A DNA stretch of 64,000 bases, taken from NCBI GenBank assembly GCA_964036665.1, contig CAXIYB010000001.1:1-64000 (forward strand), given 5' to 3'. The notes under the pieces are model-generated. The model had not been told where the DNA came from and ran no database searches. It was given only the letters and a program-made list of their open reading frames with translations. Source of the DNA: Gordius sp. MW1. Lineage: Eukaryota; Nematomorpha; Gordioida; Gordea; Gordiidae. A program made the translations under genes and the position numbers. Of this stretch, positions 52,603 through 64,000 are shown piece by piece (the first letter of the stretch is position 1; every line of letters begins with the position of its first letter).

Positions 52603-53625
52603 CAACGGGCGGACAACGGACGGACAACGGACGGACAACGGACGGACAACGGACGGACAACGGACATACAACGGGCGGACAACGTGCGGACAACGGAAGG
52701 ACAACGGGCGGACAACGGACGGACAACGGAAGGACATCAGACGGACAACGGACGGACAACTGAAGGACAACAAAAGGACATCAGACGGACAACGAACGGA
52801 CAACGAACGGACAACGAACGGACAACGAACGGACAACGAACGGACAACGAACGGACAACGAACGGACAACGAACGGACAACGAACGGACAACGGACAGAC
52901 AACAAAAGGACATCACACGGTCAACGGACGTACAACGAACGGACAACGGGCGGACAACGGACGGACAACGGACGGACAACGAACGGACAACGAACGGATC
53001 ACGGAAGGACAGGGAAGGACAACGGACGGACAACGGGCGGACTACGGAAGGACAACGGGCGGACAACAAAAGGACATCAGACGGACAACGGACGGACAAC
53101 GAACGGACAACGGACGGACAACGGGCGGACAACAAAAGGACATCAGACGGACAACGGACGGACAACGGGCGGACAAAGGACGGACAACGGACGGACAACG
53201 GACATACAACGGGCGGACAACGGACGGACAACGGAAGGACATCAGACGGACAACGGACGGACAACGGAAGGACAACAAAAGTACATCAGACGGACAACGA
53301 ACGGACAACGAAAGGACAACGAACGGACAACGAACGGACAACGAACGGACAACGGACGGACAACAAAAGGACATCAGACGGACAAGGGACGGACAACGGA
53401 CGGACAACGGACGGACAACAAAAGGACATCAGACGGACAACGGACCGACAACGGAAGGACAACGGACGGACAACGGAAGGACAACGGAAGAACAACGGAA
53501 GGACAACGAACGGACAACGAACGGACAAAGGACGGACAACGGAAGGACAACAAAAGGACATCAGACGGACAACGAACGGACAACGAACGGACAACGAACG
53601 GACGGACAACGGACGGACAACGGGC
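52603..53625 (+). repeat. 11-bp satellite, segment S18 (right block joined to left block, no C-island)
   Basis: Starts as a normal right block (ACGGTCAACGGACGTACAAC near 52917, AACTGAAGGACAAC near 52758) with an unusually long run of GAACGGACAAC units. After AACGGAAGAACAACGG near 53487 it jumps into the end of a left block (GAACGGACGGACAAC near 53594) without a C-island between them. CAACGGGC is at 53618-53625. Confidence 0.95.
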
Positions 53626-53819
53626 CAGGGTTTCTTTCAGAAAAAATGCTCCGGGGGGGTATTTTCAACTTCCGGGGGGGTAAAAATTTTTTTAATTGCT
53701 AAACCATTTTGTATAATATTTACTAATTTTTATTGGTGATATAAGTGATATATAAATTGATACATACACGCATAATCATTAAATAAATACATGTAATATT
53801 TTAACGGGCAAGTGTTCTT

Positions 53820-53996
53820 TTAAGAAAGTAACCGAATACTTCTTTGTTTTTTAAAGGCGTACTCCTTCATCGCCATATCTAGATATTCTTCAGTAGGAAG
53901 GTCAGCCCCTTCTATAGATATTCTCATACAGTGGTCTAAAGATATCTCCCCTAGCCTGTTTCTTAATGCAACCATAATTCGGTTCATTGCACTAAA
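53820..53996 (-). pseudogene. hAT dimerisation-domain remnant (copy 7)
   Basis: FSAMNRI...LRNRLG fragment, as in the other copies. Confidence 0.76.
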
Positions 53997-54378
53997 GTAA
54001 GGGATAAAACAAGAGTTTTTCTTAATTCAGTCCCATCTTTACCTATTACAAACAAGCATATTCATGCCTTATTTATTATTTTATATAAACACAAATACCC
54101 ATAGTATTCCCCAAACATATCTTCTCGCCTATTTCTAAATCAAAATCAAATAGATAAAAAAGATATTTTATCTATATCAGAATTTAAATGCATGACAGAT
54201 AATTATCATTAGTTATAAACATTATTTTGTGTGTATAAATGTAAATACCATCTTTTTTATTTTGACAATCTATGGAATAAACCAGTTTCTCCACAGAATT
54301 ATCCTCACCTTTTCATAATACATAATTGATTAGACAAAAAAGATCTTTTTTATATGCTTGCAAGCAAATTATAATTAG

Positions 54379-54615
54379 TTAATATACATTTAAAATGACC
54401 AATATTTTGTTAGTAATATAAATATAAATACCATCCTTTTCATTATAACATTGAATGGAACAAACCAGAGTTTTTTCTACAGAACAATTATTCATATCTT
54501 CACCTGTTGCATAATTAAAATTATTCCAAATTAAATCATATTTACCATCCTTTTTATTAGACTTTTCCTTTTTACTAAAGTAGTGTAAAAGAGTACTTTT
54601 ATATTTACCAGACAT
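54379..54615 (-). pseudogene. 78-codon putative N-terminal fragment (copy 7)
   Basis: Same 78 residues as in copy 1. Confidence 0.45.
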
Positions 54616-55052
54616 CTATCTGCAATTCAAAAAAAACATAGAATGTATTATTTATAATAATTCTTTTTAAGTTTATAAGTAAGATAGTGATTTAATAATT
54701 CTAAAAGCATTTATTTATGTTTAGTTACCTATTGATATATTAAAGATAATTTGTAACTTTCAAGATTGTAAATTTACGGTTCACAGATGTTAAAAAATGA
54801 TGTCTATGAATAATTTCCACCTGATCTGTAAAAAAATTTAATTTCGCCAATTTTATATTTTTTATTGACAAATTAAAATAATTTATTGAATTTCAATTTT
54901 AGCCTAAGCCTATTATTAATATAATTTATGACTTCATGGTGGAACCTCAGTTCATGTTCATGCTTCCTTCAATCAAAACTCTCCGGGGGGGGGTATTTGA
55001 AACTCCACGGGGAGGTATTACCCCCCCGGGCTCCCCCCTGAAAGAAACCCTG

Positions 55053-56027
55053 CAACGGGCGGACAACGGACGGACAACGGACGGACAACGGACGGACAAC
55101 GGACGGACAACGGACATACAACGGGCGGACAACGTGCGGACAACGGAAGGACAACGGGCGGACAACGGACGGACAACGGAAGGACATCAGACGGACAACG
55201 GACGGACAACTGAAGGACAACAAAAGGACATCAGACGGACAACGAACGGACAACGAACGGACAACGAACGGACAACGAACGGACAACGAACGGACAACGA
55301 ACGGACAACGAACGGACAACGAACGGACAACGGACAGACAACAAAAGGACATCACACGGTCAACGGACGTACAACGAACGGACAACGGGCGGACAACGGA
55401 CGGACAACGGACGGACAACGAACGGACAACGAACGGATCACGGAAGGACAGGGAAGGACAACGGACGGACAACGGGCGGACTACGGAAGGACAACGGGCG
55501 GACAACAAAAGGACATCAGACGGACAACGGACGGACAACGAACGGACAACGGACGGACAACGGGCGGACAACAAAAGGACATCAGACGGACAACGGACGG
55601 ACAACGGGCGGACAAAGGACGGACAACGGACGGACAACGGACATACAACGGGCGGACAACGGACGGACAACGGAAGGACATCAGACGGACAACGGACGGA
55701 CAACGGAAGGACAACAAAAGTACATCAGACGGACAACGAACGGACAACGAAAGGACAACGAACGGACAACGAACGGACAACGAACGGACAACGGACGGAC
55801 AACAAAAGGACATCAGACGGACAAGGGACGGACAACGGACGGACAACGGACGGACAACAAAAGGACATCAGACGGACAACGGACCGACAACGGAAGGACA
55901 ACGGACGGACAACGGAAGGACAACGGAAGAACAACGGAAGGACAACGAACGGACAACGAACGGACAAAGGACGGACAACGGACGGACAACAGACGGACAA
56001 CGGGCGGACAACGGACGGACAACGGAC
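55053..56027 (+). repeat. 11-bp satellite, segment S19 (right block)
   Basis: A short right block. It follows segment S13 unit for unit at an offset of 13,690 until about 55995, then goes straight to a C-island; S13 has 374 further bases before its own island. Confidence 0.95.
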
Positions 56028-56641
56028 GTAGCCAGCGGACGGCCAAAAAGTCATATTATCAACAGAATACTCTCACGGATTCAAACTTGTTGCCTCCTGA
56101 CGGACAACGGACGGTCCGTCGTCCCTCCGTTGTCCGTCCGTCCTCCCTCCGTCGTCTCTCCGTCGTCCGTCCGTCGTCCCTCCGTCGTCCGTCCGTCGTC
56201 CCTCCGTCGTCCGTCCGTCGTCCCTCCGTCGTCCCTCCGTCGTCCCTCCGTGCTATGCAATTTATTAAATTTTTTTTATCAAAAAATATTTTTTTCGACC
56301 TCAAATTTTTTTCCATTTTTTTGTTCAACCATATAGGCCTCATGAAAATTTTTGATATCAGAAGTGAATTCCGTAAAAAAAATTTTTTTGATCAGAAAAT
56401 ATTTTTTCGACCTCAAAATTTTTTCAATTTTTTTGTAACACCATATAGGCCTCATGAAAATTTTCGATATCAGAGGTGAATTCCGAAAAAAAAAAATTTT
56501 TCGACTTGAAAATTTTTTAAATTTTTTTGTTCAACCATATAGGCTTCGTGAAAATTTCAGCGGACGGCTAAAAAGTCATATTATCAATGTTATTAACAAG
56601 AACAGAATACTCTCCGGGATTCAAACTTGTAGCCTCCTGAT
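56028..56641. repeat. C-island, copy 10 (614 bp, 12 inverted units)
   Basis: Inverted units at 56116-56247. It carries one more CCGTCGTCCGT variant than copy 7, so the two arrays differ in unit order as well as number. Three AT monomers. Confidence 0.92.
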
Positions 56642-57367
56642 GGACAACGGACGGACAACGGAAGGACATCAGACGGACAACGGACGGACAACGGACGGAC
56701 AACGGAAGGACATCAGACGGACAACGGACGGACAACGGAAGGACATCAGATGGACAAGGGACGGACAACGGATGGACAACGGAAGGACATCAGACGGACA
56801 ACGGACGGACAACGGAAGGACAACAAAAGGACATCAGACGGACAACGGACGGACAACAAAAGGACATCAGACGGACAACGGACGGACAACGGAAGGACAA
56901 CGGACGGACAACGGAAGGACAACGGAAGGACAACGGGCGGACAACGAACGGACAACGAACGGACAACGGACGGACAACGGAAGGACAACGGACGGACAAC
57001 GGAAGGACAACGGAAGGACAACGGGCGGACAACGGACGGACGACGGAAGGACAACGAACGGACAACGAACGGACAACGAACGGACAACAGACAGACAACA
57101 AAAGGACATCTGACGGACAACGGAAGGACAACGGACGGACAACGGACGGACAACGGACGGACAACGGAAGGACAACGGGCGTACAACGGACGGACAACGG
57201 ACGGACAACGGACGGACAACGGAAGGACATCAGACGGACAACGGACGGACAACGGAAGGACAACGGAAGGACAACGGAAGGACAACGAACGGACAACGAA
57301 CGGACAACGGACGGACAACGGACGGACAACAGACGGACAACGGGCGGACAACGGACGGACAACGGAC
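56642..57367 (+). repeat. 11-bp satellite, segment S20
   Basis: Same length (726 bp) and unit order as 43326-44051, including GGGCGTACAAC near 57177. Confidence 0.95.
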
Positions 57368-57824
57368 GTAGCCAGCGGACGGCCAAAAAGTCATATTATC
57401 AACAGAATACTCTCACGGATTCAAACTTGTTGCCTCCTGACGGACAACGGACGGTCCGTCGTCCCTCCGTTGTCCGTCCGTCCTCCCTCCGTCGTCTCTC
57501 CGTCGTCCGTCCGTCGTCCCTCTGTCGTCCCTCCGTCGTCCCTCCGTGCTATGCAATTTATTAAATTTTTTTATCAAAAAATATTTTTTTCGACCTCAAA
57601 ATTTTTTCAATTTTTTTGTAACACCATATAGGCCTCATGAAAATTTTCGATATCAGAGGTGAATTCCGACAAAAAAAAATTTTTCGACTTGAAAATTTTT
57701 TAAATTTTTTTGTTCAACCATATAGGCTTCGTGAAAATTTCAGCGGACGGCTAAAAAGTCATATTATCAATGTTATTAACAAGAACAGAATACTCTCCGG
57801 GATTCAAACTTGTAGCCTCCTGAT
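57368..57824. repeat. C-island, copy 11 (457 bp, 8 inverted units, one AT monomer lost)
   Basis: Matches copy 8 in length, in the CTGTCGTCCCT variant (inverted units at 57456-57543) and in the monomer 1/2 fusion, at an offset of 13,316. The two share one deletion event. Confidence 0.92.
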
Positions 57825-60800
57825 GGACAACGGACGGACAACGGAAGGACATCAGACGGACAAGGGACGGACAACGGACGGACAACGGAAGGACATCAGA
57901 CGGACAACGGACGGACAACGGAAGGACATCAGATGGACAAGGGACGGACAACGGATGGACAACGGAAGGACATCAGACGGACAACGGACGGACAACGGAA
58001 GGACAACAAAAGGACATCAGACGGACAACGGACGGACAACAAAAGGACATCAGACGGACAACGGACGGACAACGGAAGGACAACGGACGGACAACGGAAG
58101 GACAACGGAAGGACAACGGGCGGACAACGAACGGACAACGAACGGACAACGGACGGACAACGGAAGGACAACGGACGGACAACGGAAGGACAACGGAAGG
58201 ACAACGGGCGGACAACGGACGCAAAACGGAAGGACAACGGGCGGACATCAGACGGACAATGGAAGTACAACGGAAGGACAACGGAAGGACAACGGGCGGA
58301 CAACGGACGGACAACGGAAGGACATCAGACGGACAACGAACGGACAACGGAAGGACAACAAAAGGACATCAGACGGACAACGAACGGACAACGAACGGAC
58401 AACGAACGGACAACGGACGGACAACAAAAGGACATCAGATGGACAAAGAACGGACAACGGAAGGACAACGGGCGGACAACGGACGGACAACAAAAGGACA
58501 TCAGACGGACAACGGAAGGACAACGGACGGACAACGGAAGGAGAACGGACGGACAATGGGCGGACAACGGACAGACAACGGACGGACAACGGACGGACAA
58601 CGGAAGGACAACGGACGGACAACGGACGGACAACGGAAGGACATTAGACGGACAAGGGACGGACAACGGACGGACAACGGAAGGACATCAGACGGACAAC
58701 GGACGGACAACGGAAGGACATCAGACGGACAAGGGACGGACAACGGATGGACAACGGAAGGACATCAGACGGACAACGGACGGACAACGGAAGGACAACG
58801 GACGGACAACGGACGGACAACGGAAGGACAACGGGCGGACAACGGACGGACAACGGAAGGACATCAGACGGACAACGAACGGACAACGGAAGGACAACAA
58901 AAGGACATCAGACGGACAAGGGACGGACAACGAACGGACAACGGACGGACAACGGACGGACAACAAAAGGACAACGGAAGGACAACGGAAGGACAACGGA
59001 CGGACAACGGAAGGACAACGGGCGGACAACGGACGGACAACGAAAGGACATCAGACGGACAACGAACGGACAACGAACGGACAACGGACGGACAACAAAA
59101 GGACATCAGACGCACAAGGGACGGACAACGAACGGACAACGGACGGACAACGGACGGACAACAAAAGGACATCAGACGGACAACGGACGGACAACGGAAG
59201 GACAACGGAAGGACAACGGGCGGACAACGGACGGACAACGGACGGACAACGGAAGGACAACGGAAGGACAACGGGCCGACAACGGACGGACAACGGACGG
59301 ACAACGGGCGGACAACGGACGGACAACGGGCGGACAACGGACGGACAACGGAAGGACATCAGACGGACAACGGACGGACAACGGAAGGACAACAGAAGGA
59401 CAACAAAAGGACATCAGACGGACAACGAACGGACAACGAACGGACAACGAACGGACAACGAACGGACAACGAACGGACAACGGACGGACAACGGAAGGAC
59501 AACGGACGGACAACGGAAGGACAACGGACGGACAACGGAAGGACAACGGACGGACAACGGACGGACAACGGAAGGACATCAGACGGACAAGGGACGGACA
59601 ACGGACGGACAACGGACAGACAACAAAATGACATCAGACGGACAACGGACGGACAACGGACGGACAATGGGCGGACAACGGAAGGACAACGGGCGGACAA
59701 TGGGCGGACAACGGAAGGACAACGGGCGGACAACGGACGGACAACGGACGGACAACGGGCGGACAACGGGCGGACAACGGAAGGACAACGGAAGGACAAC
59801 GGACGGACAACGGACGGACAACGGAAGGACAACGGGCGGACAACGGAAGGACATCAGACGGACAACGGACGGACAACGGACGGACAACGGAAGGACAACG
59901 GACGGACAACGGACGGACAACGGAAGGACAACGGATGGACAACGGAAGGACAACGGAAGGACAACGGGCGGACAACGGACGGACAACGGAAGGACAACGG
60001 GCGGACATCAGACGGACAACGAACGGACAACGAACGGACAACGAACGGACAACAAAAGGACATCAGACGGACAAGAGACGGACAAAGAACGGACAACGGA
60101 CGGACAACAAAAGGACATCAGACGGACAACGGACGGACAACGGAAGGACAACGGAAGGACAACGGGCGGACAACGGACGGACAACGGACGGACAACGGAA
60201 GGACAACGGAAGGACAACGGGCCGACAACGGACGGACAACGGACGGACAACGGGCGGACAACGGACGGACAACGGAAGGACATCAGACGGACAACGGACG
60301 GACAACGGAAGGACAACAGAAGGACAACGGGCGGACAACGGACGGACAACGAACGGACAACGGACCGACAACAAAAGGACATCAGACGGACAACAAAAGG
60401 ACATCAGACGGACAACGGACGGACAACGGAAGGACAACGGACGGACAACGGAAGGACAACGGAAGGACAACGGGCGGACAACGAACGGACAACGGACGGA
60501 CAACGGAAGGACATCAGAGGGACAACGGACGGACAACGGAAGGACAACGGACGGACAACGGAAGGACAACGGACGGACAACGGACGGACAACGGAAGGAC
60601 AACGGACGGACAACGGACGGACAACGGAAGGACATCAGACGGACAACGGACGGACAACGGAAGGACAACAAAAGGACATCAGACGGACAACGGACGGACA
60701 ACAAAAGGACATCAGACGGACAACGGACGGACAACGGAAGGACAACGGACGGACAACGGAAGGACAACGGGCGGACAACGGACGGACAACGGACGGACAA

Positions 60801-62389
60801 CGGAAGGACATCAGAGGGACAACGGACGGACAACGGAAGGACAACGGAAGGACATCAGACGGACAACGGACGGACAACGGAAGGACAACGGGCGGACAAC
60901 GGACGGACAACGGACGGACAACGGGCGGACAACGGACGGACAACAAAAGGACATCAGACGGACAACGGACGGACAACGAACGGACAACGGAAGGACAACG
61001 GAAGGACAACGGACGGACAACGGACGGACAACGGAAGGACAACGAGCGGACAACGGACGGACAACGGACGGACAACGGACGGACAACGGAAGGACATCAG
61101 AGGGACAACGGACGGACAACGGAAGGACAACGGGCGGACAACGGACGGACAACGGACGGACAACGGAATGACATCAGACGGACAACTGACGGACTACGGA
61201 AGGACAACGGAAGGACAACGGGCGGACAACGGACGGACAACGGACGGACAACGGAAGGACATCAGACGGACAAGGGACGGACAACGGACGGACAACGGAA
61301 GGACATCAGACGGACAACGGACGGACAACGGAAGGACATCAGACGGACAAGGGACGGACAACGGATGGACAACGGAAGGACATCAGACGGACAACGGACG
61401 GACAACGGAAGGACAACGGACGGACAACGGACGGACAACGGAAGGACAACGGAAGGACAACGGACGGACAACGGACGGACAACAAAAGGACATCAGACGG
61501 ACAACGGAAGGACAACGGACGGACAACGGACGGACAACGGACGGACAACGGGCGGACAACGGGCGGACAACGGAAGGACAACGGAAGGACAACGGGCGGA
61601 CAACGGACGGACAACGGACGGACAACAAAAGGACATCAGACGGACAACGGAAGGACAACGGACGGACAACGGACGGACAACGGGCGGACAATGGGCGGAC
61701 AACAAAAGGACATCTGACGGACAACGGACGGACAACGGACGGACAACGGGCGGACAAATGACGGACAACGGAAGGACAACAAAAGGACATCAGACGGACA
61801 ACGGACGGACAACAAAAGGACATCAGACGGACAACGGAAGGACATCAGACGGACAAGGGACGGACAACGGATGGACAACGGAAGGACATCAGACGGACAA
61901 CGGACGGACAACGGAAGGACAACAAAAGGACATCAGACGGACAACGGACGGATACCAAAAGGACATCAGACGGACAACGGACGGACAACGGAAGGACAAC
62001 GGAAGGACAACAAGCGGACAACGGAAGGACAACAAAAGGACATCAGACGGACAACGGACGGACAACAAAAGGACATCAGACGGACAACGGACGGACAACG
62101 GAAGGACAACGGAAGGACAACGGACGGACAACGGACGGACAACGGACGGACAACGGGCGGACAACGAAAGGACAACGGACGGACAACGGACGGACAACGG
62201 ACGGACAATGGGCGGACAACGGAAGGACAACGGGCGGACAACGGACGGACAACGGACGGACAACGGGCGGACAACGGACGGACAACGGACGGACAACGGG
62301 CGGACAACGAAAGGACAACGGACGGACAACGGACGGACAACGGACGGACAACGGACGGACAACGGGCGGACAACGGACGGACAACGGAC
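57825..62389 (+). repeat. 11-bp satellite, segment S21
   Basis: Three parts can be told apart: 57825-59336 copies 44509-46020; 59368-61285 is block alpha III; 61286-62389 is a further mixture with private variants (GGACAAATGACGG near 61755, GGATACCAAAAGG near 61950). A private CGCAAAACGG occurs near 58221. One + frame stays open for 1,486 codons here, the longest in the window, because the repeat has no stops. Confidence 0.95.
59368..61285 (+). repeat. Satellite block alpha, copy III
   Basis: Matches 18526-20443 at an offset of 40,842; similarity extends left to about 59320. Private changes include GGATGGACAACGG near 59934 and AAGAGACGGAC near 60073. It diverges from copy II at about 61285, where copy II has GGATGG and this copy has GGACGG. 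Confidence 0.8.
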
Positions 62390-62463
62390 GTAGCCAGCGG
62401 ACGGCCAAAAAGTCATATTATCAACAGAATACTCTCACGGATTCAAACTTGTAGCCTCCTGAT
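62390..62463. repeat. Solo D1/D2 recombinant, remnant of a C-island (74 bp)
   Basis: Only the direct repeat remains. The left part is D1-type (GTAGCCAGCGGACGGCC, CTCTCACGGATTC, no 15-bp insert) and the right part is D2-type (TTGTAGCCTCCTGATGG). The switch lies inside the shared ATTCAAACTTGT. The inverted patch and AT monomers are absent. Confidence 0.9.
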
Positions 62464-63886
62464 GGACAACGGACGGACAACGGAAGGACATCAGACGGAC
62501 AAGGGACGGACAACGGACGGACAACGGAAGGACATCAGACGGACAACGGACGGACAACGGAAGGACATCAGATGGACAAGGGACGGACAACGGATGGACA
62601 ACGGAAGGACATCAGACGGACAACGGACGGACAACGGAAGGACAACAAAAGGACATCAGACGGACAACGGACGGACAACAAAAGGACATCAGACGGACAA
62701 CGGACGGACAACGGAAGGACAACGGACGGACAACGGAAGGACAACGGAAGGACAACGGGCGGACAACGAACGGACAACGAACGGACAACGGACGGACAAC
62801 GGAAGGACAACAAAAGGACATCAGACGGACAACGGACGGACAACGGAAGGACAACAAAAGGACATCAGACGGACAACGGACGGACAACAAAAGGACATCA
62901 GACGGACAACGGACGGACAACGGAAGGACAACGGACGGACAACGGAAGGACAACGGAAGGACAACGGAAGGACAACGAACGGACAACGAACGGACAACGG
63001 ACGGACAACGGAAGGACAACGGACGGACAACGGAAGGACAACGGAAGGACAACGGGCGGACAACGGACGGACGACGGAAGGACAACGGGCGGACATCAGA
63101 CGGACAACGGACGGACAACGGAAGGACAACAAAAGGACATCAGACGGACAACAAACGGACAACGAACGGACAACGAACGGACAACGAACGGACAACGAAC
63201 GGACAACGAACGGACAACGGACAGACAACAAAAGGACATCAGACGGACAACGGACGGACAACGAACGGACAACGGACGGACAACGGACGGACAACGGACG
63301 GACAACAAAATGACATCAGACGGACAACGGACGGACAACGGAAGGACAACGGAAGGACAACGGAAGGACAACGGAAGGACAACGGACGGACAACGGAAGG
63401 ACAACGGACGGACAACGGACGGACAACGGACGGACAACGGAAGGACAACGGAAGGACAACGGGCGGACAACGAACGGACAACAAACGGACAACGGACAGA
63501 CAACAAAAGGACATCTGACGGACAACGGAAGGACAACGGACGGACAACGGACGGACAACGGAAGGACAACGGACGGACATCAGACGGACAACGGAAGGAC
63601 AACGGACGGACAACGGACGGACAACGGAAGGACAACGGAAGGACAACGAACGGACAACGAACGGACAACGGACAGACAACAAAAGGACATCTGACGGACA
63701 ACGGAAGGACAACGGACGGACAACGGAAGGACAACGGAAGGACAACGGGCGGACAACGGACGGACAACGGAAGGACATCAGACGGACAACGAACGGACAA
63801 CGGAAGGACAACAAAAGGACATCAGACGGACAACGAACGGACAACGAACGGACAACGAACGGACGGACAACAAAAGGACATCAGAC
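62464..63886 (+). repeat. 11-bp satellite, segment S22 (left block)
   Basis: The longest left block. It contains an extra AAAAGGACATC-rich stretch near 62813-62900 and GGACATCTGACGG markers near 63511 and 63687. Its last 26 bases differ from other left blocks: the usual GGACGGACAAC then GGGC is replaced by AAAAGGACATC then AGAC, so the 8 bases before the transposon are CATCAGAC. Confidence 0.95.
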
Positions 63887-64000
63887 CAGGGTTTCTTTCA
63901 GAAAAAATGCTCCGGGGGGGTATTTTCAACTTCCGGGGGGGTAAAAATTTTTTTAATTGCTAAACCATTTTGTATAATATTTACTAATTTTTATTGGTGA
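63887..64000 (-). mobile_element. hAT-L transposon, copy 8 (cut by window end)
   Basis: The first 114 bp of the element: CAGGGTTTCTTTCAG, two CCGGGGGGGTA tracts, then AT-rich interior identical to the other copies. The right end, and so the matching duplication, lies outside the window. Confidence 0.9.

Larger units (their letters stand above)
53626..55052 (-). mobile_element. hAT-L transposon, copy 7 (1,427 bp)
   Basis: Complete, with CAACGGGC at 53618-53625 and 55053-55060, a 9-base G run and the AAACAAGCATATTC substitution. It pairs with copy 4 at an offset of 13,690. Confidence 0.93.

Noticed and set aside
57933..62393. A 1,486-codon open frame on the + strand, and many others of 200-840 codons rich in TDNGRTT and GQR motifs
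   Set aside because: The 11-bp unit has no stop codon in any frame and 11 is not divisible by 3, so three units give an 11-residue pseudo-repeat. All six frames are open over the same DNA. Nothing marks one frame as used.

Overview
This 64 kb window is non-genic eukaryotic DNA: one large array of an 11-bp minisatellite (core unit GGACGGACAAC on the + strand) broken up by two families of AT-rich islands. I found no host gene, rRNA, tRNA or CRISPR array. The host is a eukaryote with AT-rich unique DNA, probably an animal; an insect is plausible, but nothing here fixes the taxon. The very long reading frames are artefacts of a repeat that has no stop codon in any frame.

The first island family (hAT-L) is a degenerate hAT-superfamily DNA transposon of 1,427-1,430 bp. 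It has a perfect 15-bp terminal inverted repeat (CAGGGTTTCTTTCAG) and a perfect 8-bp target-site duplication (CAACGGGC) made from satellite sequence. The minus strand carries a remnant of the C-terminal hAT dimerisation domain (FSAMNRI...LRNRLG) and a 78-codon frame that may be the transposase N-terminus; the catalytic core is missing. There are seven complete copies (14019, 27657, 32417, 39936, 46669, 51176, 53626), one cut by the window end (63887), and two right-end fragments of 436 bp (10649, 24430). The complete copies share the same duplication and flanks, so they trace to one insertion later multiplied with the array.

The second family (C-island, 592-658 bp when complete) has a 68-bp and an 83-bp direct repeat at its ends. 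Between them lie a patch of the 11-bp satellite in inverted orientation (8-16 units) and two or three AT-rich monomers of about 94-112 bp. There are twelve copies, two of them missing one AT monomer and one reduced to a recombinant solo repeat.

Layout: 1-10.6 kb is pure satellite containing a 2,958-bp tandem duplication. From 10.6 to 27.7 kb two large units run parallel at an offset of about 13.6-13.8 kb. From 27.7 to 57.8 kb the recurring cassette is hAT-L, right satellite block, C-island, left satellite block, ideally about 4.5 kb, with cassettes that have lost an hAT-L or a C-island. From 57.8 to 62.4 kb a long satellite tract re-uses the block seen at 1.8-3.9 and 18.5-20.7 kb. The window ends inside another hAT-L copy. 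The organisation is that of a higher-order satellite evolving by unequal exchange and conversion, with a dead transposon carried along as part of the unit.
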